A stretch of 64,000 bases of DNA from Bacteroides fragilis NCTC 9343 (GTDB lineage Bacteria > Bacteroidota > Bacteroidia > Bacteroidales > Bacteroidaceae), in the NCBI RefSeq assembly GCF_000025985.1, contig NC_003228.3, positions 2,666,001 to 2,730,000 of the forward strand, in the 5' to 3' direction. This document shows positions 1-9,677 of this stretch, in pieces; the first letter of the stretch is position 1, and each line of letters begins with the position of its first letter. A program made the position numbers and the translations under genes. Below the pieces are notes generated by a model. That model saw only the letters and a list, made by a program, of their open reading frames with translations. It had not been told where the DNA came from and did not search any database.

Positions 1-1
1 T

Positions 2-352
2 GTCCGCAGGTATGGAATAACTGCCGATATGGGTGGTAAGACCGGAACGACTAACCGCAACTCGGACGGATGGTTCATGGGATTCACCCCTTCACTGGTA
101 TCCGGATGCTGGGTAGGCGGTGAAGAACGTGATATCCATTTCGATACAATGACTTATGGTCAGGGGGCTTCTCTGGCATTGCCTATCTGGACAAAATATA
201 TGCATAAGGTGTATGCCGACCAGACATTGGGATATGATCCGAAAGAGACTTTTAAATTGCCTGACGGATTTGACCCGTGCAAAGACTTCAGTATTTCGGG
301 AGATAGCATTATAGATGAACCGGAATCAGGGTTGGACGATTTGTTTAATTAA
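2..352 (+). CDS. Penicillin-binding protein 1A-type transglycosylase/transpeptidase, C-terminal fragment
   Basis: This is the end of a class A penicillin-binding protein, a membrane enzyme that polymerises and cross-links peptidoglycan in the periplasm. The frame is open from base 2 and the start lies outside the window. The fragment holds the third transpeptidase motif, KTGTTN, followed by SDGWFMGFTP and a GCWVGG turn, which is the usual context of the active-site KTG in this family. The tail is acidic (ESGLDDLFN), as is common for Bacteroidetes members. The next gene, folK, begins 13 bases downstream, so the two may be co-transcribed. The assignment to class A rather than class B rests on the KTGTTN context, since the glycosyltransferase domain is not in view. 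Confidence 0.88.
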   Translation, partial: VRRYGITADMGGKTGTTNRNSDGWFMGFTPSLVSGCWVGGEERDIHFDTMTYGQGASLALPIWTKYMHKVYADQTLGYDPKETFKLPDGFDPCKDFSISGDSIIDEPESGLDDLFN

Positions 353-365
353 TGTAATGTGAGCG

Positions 366-734
366 ATGCACTCCTGTCTGATTTGTATAGGAAGCAATTA
401 TAACCGGAAGGAGAATCTCCTTCTGGCTCGTAGGAGACTGACGGCTCTGTTCCCCTCTATCCGTTTTACGGGTGAGCAGGAGACAAGGCCGTTATTCTTT
501 CGTAACCCGGCACTATTCTCTAACCAAATGGCCCGTTTCTATACCGATGCAGATGCTGAACGGGTAGTGAAGGAGTTGAAAACAATCGAAAGAGAGGCCG
601 GCAGGGAGCAGGAAGATAAAAAGAAAGAAAAGGTATGCCTGGATATTGATCTGCTTGTTTTTGATGACCGGATCTTGAGGCCGGAAGATCTGCAAAGAGA
701 ATATGTTCGCAAAGGACTTGAAGAATTGAAGTAG
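366..734 (+). CDS. folK: 2-amino-4-hydroxy-6-hydroxymethyldihydropteridine pyrophosphokinase (HPPK), short form
   Basis: HPPK transfers pyrophosphate from ATP to 6-hydroxymethyl-dihydropterin, the step before dihydropteroate synthase in folate synthesis. The protein has the N-terminal IGSN motif and the LDIDLLVF segment that carries the two metal-binding aspartates of the family. At 122 residues it is clearly shorter than the usual 150-170, and the canonical region around the PHY/RxF segment after the aspartates is compressed to a basic REYVRKGLEEL tail. It may therefore be a minimal or partly degenerate enzyme. It sits directly after the PBP gene. AbgT and PabB/PabC genes elsewhere in this window also belong to folate metabolism. 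Confidence 0.72.
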   Translation: MHSCLICIGSNYNRKENLLLARRRLTALFPSIRFTGEQETRPLFFRNPALFSNQMARFYTDADAERVVKELKTIEREAGREQEDKKKEKVCLDIDLLVFDDRILRPEDLQREYVRKGLEELK

Positions 735-796
735 CCCTCTCGGGCTCACAACTAAATATAAGAATATATGAGTTTTTTACAGAAAAATAGTTTATT

Positions 797-2083
797 ATGA
801 ACCGGACACTACAACCCGAAATTCAGGAACTGGTCCAATTTAATATTCTTCCTCCGGTGCGTACTGTCATGCCGAATGGAGTGCCGTTGACAATTATCAA
901 CGCAGGTGAACAGGATGTGGTACGTGTCGATATTTTGTTTGGAGGCGGACGATGGCAACAATCACAAAAACTGCAGGCATTATTTGCCAATCGCATGTTA
1001 CGTGAAGGATCCCGAAAATATACAGCGGCGGAGATAGCCGAAAAGTTGGATTATTATGGAGCATGGCTTGAATTGTCCAGTTCGGCGGAATATGCATATA
1101 TCACACTGTATTCGTTAAATAAGTATTTTGCCGAAACGCTCGATGTACTCGAATCGATCATAAAAGAACCTCTCTTCCCGGAAAAAGAACTGGGTACGGT
1201 AATAGATGCCAATATTCAGCAATATCAGGTAAATGCATCAAAAGTAGATTTTCTGGCACATAGAAGTTTATTGAGAGCACTTTACGGAGAGGAGCATCCG
1301 TGTGGACGCTATGTGGAAGAAATGGACTATCATCATATCACTCCGGCTTTATTACGCGAGTTTTATGATACATATTATCATTCGGGAAATTGCTATGTTT
1401 ACCTTTCCGGTAAAGTGACGGACGAGATTACCCACCGTATAGAAGCCGCTTTCGGTACGACACATTTTGGAAATCATCAGCAAGTGGCGGTCAAGAAAGA
1501 TTTTACATTTGTTAGCATACCCGAGAAACGCCTTTTCATAGAGAGAGAAGATGCGATGCAGAGTGCAGTAAAGCTGGGTACAACTACTATTATGAGGACA
1601 CATCCGGACTATCTGAAACTCCGGGTACTGATCACTCTGTTCGGAGGATATTTTGGAAGCAGACTGATGTCTAATATCCGGGAAGAGAAAGGGTACACGT
1701 ATGGGATTTCGGCCGGAATCATGTTTTATCCGGGCAGCGGTTTGCTGGGTATCAGTACAGAAACAGCTAATGAATATGTAGAACCTCTGATACAGGAAGT
1801 CTACAAAGAGATTGATAAGTTGCAGAATGACAAAGTAACTCCGGAAGAACTGGCCATGGTGCGCAACTATATGCTTGGAGAAATGTGCCGTAATTATGAG
1901 TCGCCTTTCTCACTGGCAGATGCCTGGATGTTTATTCTGACATCAGGTCTGGACGATGATTATTTTGCCCGTTCGCTACAAGCTGTGAAAGAGGTTACCC
2001 CGGAAGAAATACGGGAGTTGGCAGGCCGCTATTTGTGTAAAGAGAGTTTAAAAGAGGTCATTGCAGGTAAAAAGTTAGCATAA
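797..2083 (+). CDS. M16 (pitrilysin/insulinase) family protein lacking the zinc motif
   Basis: The 428-residue protein has the two-lobed architecture of small M16 proteins. Its second half contains the Arg/Tyr segment GSRLMSNIREEKGYTYG, which in this family helps bind substrate in the partner subunit. In the first half, the position where HxxEH should appear after the GGGRWQ strand reads LQALFANRMLREGS, with no histidine pair. M16 peptidases often work as pairs of an active and an inactive subunit, so this is best read as the inactive partner type or a standalone pseudo-enzyme. No signal peptide is visible, which suggests the cytoplasm. No active M16 partner is seen next to it. Confidence 0.75.
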   Translation: MNRTLQPEIQELVQFNILPPVRTVMPNGVPLTIINAGEQDVVRVDILFGGGRWQQSQKLQALFANRMLREGSRKYTAAEIAEKLDYYGAWLELSSSAEYAYITLYSLNKYFAETLDVLESIIKEPLFPEKELGTVIDANIQQYQVNASKVDFLAHRSLLRALYGEEHPCGRYVEEMDYHHITPALLREFYDTYYHSGNCYVYLSGKVTDEITHRIEAAFGTTHFGNHQQVAVKKDFTFVSIPEKRLFIEREDAMQSAVKLGTTTIMRTHPDYLKLRVLITLFGGYFGSRLMSNIREEKGYTYGISAGIMFYPGSGLLGISTETANEYVEPLIQEVYKEIDKLQNDKVTPEELAMVRNYMLGEMCRNYESPFSLADAWMFILTSGLDDDYFARSLQAVKEVTPEEIRELAGRYLCKESLKEVIAGKKLA

Positions 2084-2133
2084 AAATCTGTCAAAAGAAA
2101 GTAGCTTTAGTGTATAAATTGTATATTTGCCAA

Positions 2134-3294
2134 ATGAAAACAACAAGATACATCTATACAGCACTCATTTTAGCGGCTCTTTCGCAAGGGAATGCTGTCG
2201 CACAAAATAAAGGTGGATTCTTCAGCAAAGTGCGGGACACCTTCTCAACAGAAATCAAGATAGGAAATTACACGTTTAAAGATGGTTCCGTATATACCGG
2301 AGAAATGAAAGGGCGTAAGCCAAATGGTAAAGGAAAAACCGTTTTTAAGAATGGCGACGTTTACGAAGGGGAATACGTGAAAGGTAAAAGAGAAGGATTC
2401 GGAGTTTACACCTTTCCGGATGGCGAACGATATGAAGGACAATGGTATCAAGACCAGCAGCATGGTAACGGAATCTACTATTTTATGAATAATAACCGTT
2501 ACGACGGTATGTGGTTTCAAGATTATCAGCATGGTCCGGGTACGATGTATTACCACAATGGAGATATCTATGTGGGGGATTGGGTGAACGATAAACGTGA
2601 AGGTAAAGGTACCTATACCTGGAGAGACGGTTCCAAATACGTCGGTGACTGGAAAAATGATAAGAAAGATGGTAAAGGCGTATTGGTATGGAACGATGGG
2701 TGTAAATATGATGGCGACTGGAAGAACGACGTTCGTGAGGGCAAAGGGACCTTTGAATATACCAACGGTGAAAAATACGTAGGAGACTGGAAAGATGATC
2801 TGCAACACGGAAAAGGTATTTTCTTTTTAGGGGGTGACCGCTATGAAGGTTCATATCTACAAGGAGAACGAACCGGTCCGGGTATCTATTATCATGCCAA
2901 TGGAGATAAATATGTAGGGAACTTTAAAGACGGTATGCAGGACGGTGAAGGTACATTTACCTGGGCTAACGGTGCTGTATATGAAGGTGAATGGAAAGAT
3001 AATAAACGTAACGGACACGGGATTTACAAATGGAGTAATGGAGACGTGTACGAAGGAGAATGGAAGAATAACCAGCCAAACGGCAAAGGCACTCTTACTT
3101 TGACGAACGGAACCAAATATAAAGGTGGTTTTGTAAATGGAATGCAGGAAGGTAATGGTGTGGAGGAAGATAAAAACGGGAATCGCTATGAGGGCTTTTT
3201 CAAACAAGGTAAAAAGAATGGCCCGTTTGTAGAAACAGATAAAAACGGAAAAGTGATTCGTAAAGGCACCTATAAATTCGGACGACTGGAATAA
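2134..3294 (+). CDS. Secreted MORN-repeat protein
   Basis: About fourteen consecutive MORN repeats of 23 residues follow a signal peptide. Each repeat has the pattern Y-x-G-x-W/M/F followed by K-x-G-x-G, for example DWKNDKKDGKG and EWKDNKRNGHG. I chose the ATG at 2134 because it places MKTTRYIYTALILAALSQG at the N-terminus, a good Sec signal ending near AVAQ; a GTG at 2110 would add eight residues in front. MORN repeats form extended beta-hairpin ladders used for binding lipids or partners; the specific role here is not known. A strong hairpin terminator follows. The repeat-rich DNA produces long spurious ORFs on the other strand. Confidence 0.88.
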   Translation: MKTTRYIYTALILAALSQGNAVAQNKGGFFSKVRDTFSTEIKIGNYTFKDGSVYTGEMKGRKPNGKGKTVFKNGDVYEGEYVKGKREGFGVYTFPDGERYEGQWYQDQQHGNGIYYFMNNNRYDGMWFQDYQHGPGTMYYHNGDIYVGDWVNDKREGKGTYTWRDGSKYVGDWKNDKKDGKGVLVWNDGCKYDGDWKNDVREGKGTFEYTNGEKYVGDWKDDLQHGKGIFFLGGDRYEGSYLQGERTGPGIYYHANGDKYVGNFKDGMQDGEGTFTWANGAVYEGEWKDNKRNGHGIYKWSNGDVYEGEWKNNQPNGKGTLTLTNGTKYKGGFVNGMQEGNGVEEDKNGNRYEGFFKQGKKNGPFVETDKNGKVIRKGTYKFGRLE

Positions 3295-3320
3295 TTAAAA
3301 TAGAAATTAATAAATAAAAA

Positions 3321-3355
3321 AACGTAGAACTTTTCAGTTCTACGTTTTTTTTATT
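3321..3355. terminator. Bidirectional rho-independent terminator
   Basis: A 10-bp stem AACGTAGAAC / GTTCTACGTT with a six-base loop is flanked by A-run on the left and T-run on the right. It lies between the convergent MORN gene and prs, so it can end both transcripts. Confidence 0.9.
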
Positions 3356-3375
3356 GTCTTTGATTCTTCTATCTT

Positions 3376-4314
3376 TTAGATAATGTATTGTGAGCTGATG
3401 GATTCATTGTTCATCACACGTTTGATTGTTTCGGCAAACATATCGGCAATGCTCAACTGTTTTACTTTGGCACATTTCTTAGAGTAAGGAATACTGTCGG
3501 TAAATACCATCTCGGTCAGTCCTGATTCCTGAACACGGAATGAAGCCGGATCGGACATTACACAGTGACTGGCAATGGCACGTACAGAGTTGGCGCCGGC
3601 TTCAAGCATGATGTTGGCAGCTTTGGTAATGGTTCCGGCTGTATCGACAATGTCGTCTATCAATACTACATTCTTGCCTTTTACATCACCAATGATCTGC
3701 ATAGAAGCGACTTCATTTGCTTTTTCACGTGATTTGTTACAAAGTACCAGAGGTACACCCAGATATTTGGAGAATGTACTTGCTCTCTTTGAACCACCAA
3801 CGTCAGGAGTTGCAATCACGAGTTCATCCAGCTTCAATGACTGAATATAGGGGAGGAACACAGCCGAAGCATATAAGTGATCCACCGGAATATTGAAGAA
3901 GCCCTGAATCTGGTCTGCGTGCAAATCCATTGTGATCAGACGGTCGATGCCTGCTACTGAAAGCAGGTCTGCTACCAGCTTGGCGCCGATAGAAACACGT
4001 GGTTTATCTTTTCTGTCCTGACGTGCCCATCCGAAGTAAGGGATAACTGCAACAACGCTCTTTGCAGAAGCTCTCTTAGCTGCATCAATCATCAGAAGGA
4101 GTTCCATCAGATTGTCGGAATTAGGGAAAGTGGACTGAACCAGGAATACATGTGCGCCACGAATTGACTCTTCATAAGAAACGGCAAACTCACCATCAGC
4201 AAAGTGGGTGATGTTCATGTTTCCCAGAGGACAATTGAGGCTTGCGCAGATTTTTTCTGCCAGGTATCTCGAATTAGTTCCCGAGAATACCATAAAGGGT
4301 GCTTTTTCGCTCAT
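3376..4314 (-). CDS. prs: Ribose-phosphate pyrophosphokinase
   Basis: The enzyme makes PRPP from ribose-5-phosphate and ATP for purine, pyrimidine, histidine and tryptophan synthesis. At 312 residues it has normal family length. Visible signatures are the DLHADQIQGFF flexible-loop region and the PRPP-binding loop VVLIDDIVDTAGT, together with the N-terminal FSGTNSRYLAE strand. A TACCTTTG box lies 41 bases upstream of the start codon on the minus strand. It is monocistronic between a shared terminator and a divergent kinase gene. Confidence 0.96.
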   Translation of the reverse strand: MSEKAPFMVFSGTNSRYLAEKICASLNCPLGNMNITHFADGEFAVSYEESIRGAHVFLVQSTFPNSDNLMELLLMIDAAKRASAKSVVAVIPYFGWARQDRKDKPRVSIGAKLVADLLSVAGIDRLITMDLHADQIQGFFNIPVDHLYASAVFLPYIQSLKLDELVIATPDVGGSKRASTFSKYLGVPLVLCNKSREKANEVASMQIIGDVKGKNVVLIDDIVDTAGTITKAANIMLEAGANSVRAIASHCVMSDPASFRVQESGLTEMVFTDSIPYSKKCAKVKQLSIADMFAETIKRVMNNESISSQYII

Positions 4315-4354
4315 TGTGTGTAATAGTTGTTACCTATTGGTTATAATTTGCGCG

Positions 4355-4362
4355 CAAAGGTA
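4355..4362 (-). promoter_or_regulatory. Putative prs promoter -7 box
   Basis: Minus-strand TACCTTTG matches the Bacteroides TAnnTTTG -7 element and lies 41 bases before the prs ATG. About 20 bases further upstream is only a T-rich match to the TTTG -33 element. Confidence 0.5.
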
Positions 4363-4406
4363 TGAATTATCTAGGCATTTTAAAAGACTTATTGTAGAAA
4401 AAATTG

Positions 4407-4414
4407 TAGTTTTG
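4407..4414 (+). promoter_or_regulatory. Putative promoter -7 box of the sensor kinase gene
   Basis: Plus-strand TAGTTTTG fits TAnnTTTG and lies 30 bases before the chosen ATG at 4445. No clear TTTG is found at the usual -33 spacing. Confidence 0.45.
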
Positions 4415-4444
4415 CTACCTAAACACTAATTGTATCTGAAAGAA

Positions 4445-7400
4445 ATGAATCCGCGTTTGCTTATACCACTCTTCTGTATGTTGTTGTTGACGACATTTTT
4501 CTCTTGTGTCGATACAGCTCCGACTAAGGAGGTACAGCACATTGATTCGCTAAATTCACGGGCTTATATGTACCGGTATAGAGATCTGGATTCTTCCTGC
4601 AAGGCTGCATCGCAAGCGTACAAAGAAGTTAGCATGTACAGTCAGGGGAAAGCGGAAGCATCCAATAATCTTGCTTTTTGCGCTTTTATGCGGATGGATT
4701 TTGATACAGCTGAACGCCTGCATAAAGGGGTATATGACCTGACGAAAAATGAATTGGAACTTTTGATTGCCGACATCGGATTGATGAAAATTTATCAGCG
4801 GACGGCCATGAACAAGGAGTTTTATGACTACCGGAACAGTGCAATCAGGAGGATGAAGCGGATTGATGAAGAAAATAATCTGTTTGTCGACCGTCACGAG
4901 AGTGCCCGATTGGATTATGCCTTTACAGAGTTTTTTATCGTTTCGGCAGTTTATTACTATTATCTGCAACAACGTACCGAGGCTATGGCTTCGCTGAATG
5001 AAATACAATTAAATGAAGACTTGGCGACTGATACAAATCAAATTCTTTATTTCCATTATATAAAAGGTTCGGCCGGACTGTGTGAGGGTAAAACACCGGA
5101 TGAACGAAAACTTGAAGAATTCGATGAGTTATATACAACCTGGAAAATGGCGTCGGAGCAAGGATATTTGTATTTTGAAGGAAATGGTTTGCAAGGACTC
5201 ACCAATTTAATGGCATCTCAGGAGAGTTATGAACTATTTCTGAACAGGCGTTCACACGCTCTGACAAGGTTCGGCATACCAGTGGATTCATTGTTACCGT
5301 TGCGTTTGGGGCAGATGGCACTGGAACGTTTTCGCAAATATAACGATCTTTATCAGATAGCGGGTGCGTATGTGTCGATCGGTAAATATTTGAATGCCCA
5401 CGGACGGTATACAGAAGCATTGGATACATTGGCAAAAGCTTTGGACTGTGTGAACCAACATCATATGTCATACTATCATTCTGTGGCGGATACGCTCGAC
5501 AAGTTACAGGTGTTTGTTCCTAATAAAGATGTGGCATATACAGAAGTAACCTGGCTTGGAAAAGAAAAGGTGAAAACCGTGCCGGAATGGATTTCCAGAA
5601 TACGCGAACAGTTGAGTGTATCGTATGCTTGCCTGGGAATGAAACCGGCGTCGGATTATAACAGAAATGTTTATTTGGATATTTTGCGGTATACCCGTCA
5701 GGATAAAGAATTGGAAAGCCGCTATCTTTCATTAGAACAAGAGTCCAGACAATTGAACGTGGTATTGTTTTTCGTGATTATAGGACTTATACTGGTGACT
5801 GCCATGTTTTGGCTATTCAATAAGAGATCAAAAGTACGGAACCGGATACATATTGCACGTCTACGGCAGACTTTGGATGTTTGCCAGAAAATCACAGCTT
5901 CCATACCGGTGGATGTAACAGATGAAAGTGAAATCGTATACGCTATCTCGGAATCTATTCAACCGGATATGGAGCAATTGTTCGGTGCTACAGAAATCCG
6001 TATCGGGATAAGAAATGAAGAAACGGGAGATATCGAATTTAATGAAGAATGTGAGAGTGAACAGACAGATGAACCCAAGTCGATCGGAGAGGTTGGTATC
6101 GGGTCAGTATTTAATCTGTATGTACCTGATAAAACGGAATCGATCGGGATTCTGAAACTATTTACCCGTCATCGCCTGAATAAGGATGAGCAGGCATTGG
6201 TGAAAGTTATCACTCCCTATATTGCCTGGGCATTGGACAATGGAATGACATTTATTTCATTGGGGGATGAACGGAATAAGTTGGAAAAACAAAGGTACGT
6301 CTACGAACAGCATATTGCCGGGAACAAACGGCAGAACCTGATAAAAAAATCATGTCTGGCCATTGTGGATGGAATCAATCCGTATATAGACCGAATTATC
6401 AATGAAGTTCATAAATTGACGGAAAAGGGCTTTATAAACAACGATCGGATAAAGAAAGAAAAGTATCAATACATCGACGAGTTGGTAACTACAATCAATG
6501 AATATAATGATATATTGGCTTTGTGGATTAAGATGAAACAAGGTTCGCTTAGTCTGAATATAGAGAATTTTGAATTGAACGAACTCTTTGAATTGATAAG
6601 TAAAGGACGTAAAGCCTTTGAAATGAAGAAACAAAGGCTTGAAATAGAACCTACAAAGGCATTGGTGAAGGCTGATAAAGCGTTGACTTTGTTTATGATT
6701 AATACATTAGCCGAGAATGCCCGAAAATATACTCCGGAAGGGGGTATAGTGAAGATATATGCTAAGAGGACTGATGAATATGTTGAGATTTCCGTAGAGG
6801 ATAACGGACGCGGACTTTCGACTGAAGATATAACGAAGATTATCGGTGAGAAGGTTTATGATTCCCAATCGATAGGGATGAAAGACAATCCGGATAAAGA
6901 AGAATTGAAGCGGAGTAAGGGCAGTGGCTTCGGATTGATGAACTGCAAGGGAATCATTGAAAAATATAAAAAGACCAATGATCTGTTCCGAATATGTACA
7001 TTTAACATAGAAAGTACACCGGGCAAAGGCAGCCGTTTTTACTTCCGACTACCTCCCGGAGTCCGTAAAATAATCGGGATTTGTTTATGTCTGGTCGGAT
7101 TGTTCGGCTTCTTCTCCTGTCAAGGCGAACCGATGCCTGAAAAACTGAAAGATATTCCGGTAGATTCCGTAACCTTAGCAGCTGAAGCTGAATATGAACG
7201 TCTGTTGGACGAAGCATCCAGATTTGCTGATACAGTTTATTATTGCAATGTTATAGAAAACTTTGAACTTGCGTTGCAGTATGCCGATTCAGCATTAAAC
7301 CGGCTCAATGCACATTATAAAAAATATGCCCGTCATCCCCAACGATTTATGAAATTGGTGGGAAGTGGGATTCCGGCCGAACTGGAATGGTGGGTAGAAC

Positions 7401-8920
7401 CTTATAATACGGATTTTCATGTGATACTTGATGTACGTAATGAAGCATCTGTCGCTTTTTTGGGACTTAAAAAGTTGGATGCTTATACTTATAATAATGT
7501 TGCCTATACGGCATTGTATAAATTGACAGGGGAAGATCAGTCATTAGAAGGCTATTGCCGGCAATTGGAACGCTCAACAACCAATAAAACGGTAGGAATT
7601 ATCTTATGTATCCTCTTATTGGTGGCATCTCTCTGTGGCTACTATCTTTTGTATGTTCGTAAAAGGCTCTTGAACCGATTAAATCTGGAACAGGTCTTGG
7701 AAATCAATAAAAAGGTATTCGCTTCTTCATTAGTGCGCACACAGGAGTCGGCGGAAGCTTTACAACGCGAAGAAGATACATTGAAAGAGATACCGCAACG
7801 AATCGTAAACGAATCATTCGACTCGATGAATGAGCTGTTGACTATAGAATGTTTGGGGATTGCTGTTTATAATGAAATGGGACATCGGCTTGAATTTGCT
7901 TCCACTCCCCGTATGGATACACCTCCGGAAATCATACAGCAGTGTTTTGATAATCAGACTTATCTTTCGGACGGAGATATGCAAGCATTACCTTTGCTGG
8001 TTGATGCAGGAGGGAAACATCAGTGTGTCGGTGTATTATATCTGGAAAGACAGGAGGATAGTATGCAAGAAGCGGATCGTTTGTTGTTTCAGTTAATCTC
8101 CAGATATGTAGGCATTGTGGTGTTCAATGCGGTTGTCAGACTTGCCACAAAATACCGTGACATCGAAGCGGCACACGAGGAGACCAGGAGAGCTTCGTGG
8201 GAAGACAGTATGTTGCATGTACAGAATATGGTGTTGGACAACTGTCTCTCGACCATTAAGCATGAAACAATTTATTATCCAAACAAAATCAAACAGATCA
8301 TCGGCAGGCTGAATACCCACTCCCTATCAGGAGAAGAGGAAAAGGAGTGTGTGGAGACTATCAGTGAATTGATAGAATATTATAAAGGAATCTTCAGGAT
8401 ATTGAGTTCTTGTGCTTCCCGACAACTGGAAGAAGTAACGTTCCGAAGGGCTACAATACCGGTTACGGATATAATGGCATATGCCGGCAAATACTTCAAA
8501 AGAATAAGTAGAGGGGTTGACTATAAGATAACATTGACTATAGAGCCCCTTGAAGCCAAAGTCATTGGAGATATCAATCAGTTGCGTTTTCTTATAGAGA
8601 ACCTCATTGATGAAGCCCTTTCTTTCCATCAGGATGGAGAATTGGTTTTAAAAGCCATTATGGATGGAGAATATGTTCGTTTTTTGTTCACAGACAAAAG
8701 GCGTGAAAAGCAAGTAGAGGAACTGAATCAATTATTTTATCCGAATCTGGCACGTATGACTTCAGGAGAGAAAGGTGAACTACGAGGAACTGAATATCTG
8801 ATCTGCAAACAAATTATTCGTGACCATGATGAATTTGCCGGAAGGCGTGGTTGTCGCATTAATGCAGAGCCGGCACAGGGAGGAGGATTCACGGTCTATT
8901 TTACAGTACCCAAAAGATAA
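4445..8920 (+). CDS. Fused tandem sensor histidine kinase with two periplasmic regions (DUF5112/DUF5113-like)
   Basis: The 1,491-residue protein looks like two membrane kinases joined head to tail. The N-terminus is a lipoprotein-like signal ending in a cysteine at residue 21 (TFFSC), followed by a helical, TPR-like periplasmic region, a membrane segment (VVLFFVIIGLILVTAMF), a GAF-like stretch and an ATPase domain with N758, DNGRG at 786-790 and a GSGFGL glycine box. A second lipoprotein-like hydrophobic segment (GICLCLVGLFGFFSC) starts the second half, with another periplasmic region, another membrane segment, and a histidine segment KHETIYYP with H1273. The first half has Asp642 where the histidine should be; the second half has a degenerate ATPase (IDEAL, TDKRREK). 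The response regulator follows 28 bases downstream. ATG 4445 was chosen over TTG 4430 because it begins the signal sequence. The domain family name is from memory. Confidence 0.8.
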   Translation: MNPRLLIPLFCMLLLTTFFSCVDTAPTKEVQHIDSLNSRAYMYRYRDLDSSCKAASQAYKEVSMYSQGKAEASNNLAFCAFMRMDFDTAERLHKGVYDLTKNELELLIADIGLMKIYQRTAMNKEFYDYRNSAIRRMKRIDEENNLFVDRHESARLDYAFTEFFIVSAVYYYYLQQRTEAMASLNEIQLNEDLATDTNQILYFHYIKGSAGLCEGKTPDERKLEEFDELYTTWKMASEQGYLYFEGNGLQGLTNLMASQESYELFLNRRSHALTRFGIPVDSLLPLRLGQMALERFRKYNDLYQIAGAYVSIGKYLNAHGRYTEALDTLAKALDCVNQHHMSYYHSVADTLDKLQVFVPNKDVAYTEVTWLGKEKVKTVPEWISRIREQLSVSYACLGMKPASDYNRNVYLDILRYTRQDKELESRYLSLEQESRQLNVVLFFVIIGLILVTAMFWLFNKRSKVRNRIHIARLRQTLDVCQKITASIPVDVTDESEIVYAISESIQPDMEQLFGATEIRIGIRNEETGDIEFNEECESEQTDEPKSIGEVGIGSVFNLYVPDKTESIGILKLFTRHRLNKDEQALVKVITPYIAWALDNGMTFISLGDERNKLEKQRYVYEQHIAGNKRQNLIKKSCLAIVDGINPYIDRIINEVHKLTEKGFINNDRIKKEKYQYIDELVTTINEYNDILALWIKMKQGSLSLNIENFELNELFELISKGRKAFEMKKQRLEIEPTKALVKADKALTLFMINTLAENARKYTPEGGIVKIYAKRTDEYVEISVEDNGRGLSTEDITKIIGEKVYDSQSIGMKDNPDKEELKRSKGSGFGLMNCKGIIEKYKKTNDLFRICTFNIESTPGKGSRFYFRLPPGVRKIIGICLCLVGLFGFFSCQGEPMPEKLKDIPVDSVTLAAEAEYERLLDEASRFADTVYYCNVIENFELALQYADSALNRLNAHYKKYARHPQRFMKLVGSGIPAELEWWVEPYNTDFHVILDVRNEASVAFLGLKKLDAYTYNNVAYTALYKLTGEDQSLEGYCRQLERSTTNKTVGIILCILLLVASLCGYYLLYVRKRLLNRLNLEQVLEINKKVFASSLVRTQESAEALQREEDTLKEIPQRIVNESFDSMNELLTIECLGIAVYNEMGHRLEFASTPRMDTPPEIIQQCFDNQTYLSDGDMQALPLLVDAGGKHQCVGVLYLERQEDSMQEADRLLFQLISRYVGIVVFNAVVRLATKYRDIEAAHEETRRASWEDSMLHVQNMVLDNCLSTIKHETIYYPNKIKQIIGRLNTHSLSGEEEKECVETISELIEYYKGIFRILSSCASRQLEEVTFRRATIPVTDIMAYAGKYFKRISRGVDYKITLTIEPLEAKVIGDINQLRFLIENLIDEALSFHQDGELVLKAIMDGEYVRFLFTDKRREKQVEELNQLFYPNLARMTSGEKGELRGTEYLICKQIIRDHDEFAGRRGCRINAEPAQGGGFTVYFTVPKR

Positions 8921-8948
8921 AAAACTAAATATACATAGATAAAATAGT

Positions 8949-9677
8949 ATGGAAGATAAGAAATTTAAAGTAATTATTGTAGAAGATGTAAAACTGGAAC
9001 TGAAAGGAACAGAAGAAATATTTCGCCATGAAATACCCAATGCTGAGGTAATAGGTACGGCAATGACTGAAAATGAATTCTGGCCTTTGATGGAAACACA
9101 ATTACCTGATATGGTGTTACTGGATTTGGGATTGGGAGGCTCTACAACAATCGGTGTCGATATATGCCGGAATATCTTTAAACGTTATCCGGGAGTGAGA
9201 GTCTTGATATTCACCGGAGAAATTTTAAATGAGAAGCTATGGGTAGATGTGCTGAACGCCGGAGCAGACGGAATTATCTTGAAAACAGGTGAATTACTTA
9301 CCAAGACGGATGTACAGGCCGTAATGGATGGGAAGAAGTTGGTATTCAATTATCCGATTCTGGAGAAAATAGTGGAGCGGTTTAAAAAATCGGTGGCTAA
9401 CGACGCTAAGCGTCAAGAGGCTGTCATCAGTTATGATATTGATGAATATGATGAACGTTTCCTCCGCCATCTGGCGTTGGGGTATACCAAAGAAATGATA
9501 GCTAACCTAAAGGGTATGCCTTTCGGAGTGAAATCGTTAGAGAAGCGGCAGAATGATCTGATCGGAAGGTTGTTTCCACAGGGTGAACGGGTAGGAGTAA
9601 ATGCAACCAGACTGGTGGTCCGTGCATTAGAACTTCGTATAATTGATTTGGACAATCTGGAAGCAGATGAAGAGTAA
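8949..9677 (+). CDS. Two-component response regulator
   Basis: The N-terminal receiver domain has the acidic pocket IIVEDVK, the phosphoacceptor in DMVLLDLGLGG and the conserved lysine in IILKTGE. The C-terminal part, about residues 155-242, has helix-turn-helix-like content (ERFLRHLALGYTKEMIANL) that resembles LuxR/NarL-type domains in layout, so it likely binds DNA. It directly follows the fused kinase and is the obvious phosphorylation partner. Its last codons overlap the start of the AbgT-family transporter by 11 bases, implying translational coupling and suggesting that transporter expression is tied to this pathway. Confidence 0.85.
   Translation: MEDKKFKVIIVEDVKLELKGTEEIFRHEIPNAEVIGTAMTENEFWPLMETQLPDMVLLDLGLGGSTTIGVDICRNIFKRYPGVRVLIFTGEILNEKLWVDVLNAGADGIILKTGELLTKTDVQAVMDGKKLVFNYPILEKIVERFKKSVANDAKRQEAVISYDIDEYDERFLRHLALGYTKEMIANLKGMPFGVKSLEKRQNDLIGRLFPQGERVGVNATRLVVRALELRIIDLDNLEADEE

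Noticed and set aside
2245..2854. Long minus-strand ORFs opposite the MORN gene
   Set aside because: They arise from the repetitive codon pattern of the MORN repeats.
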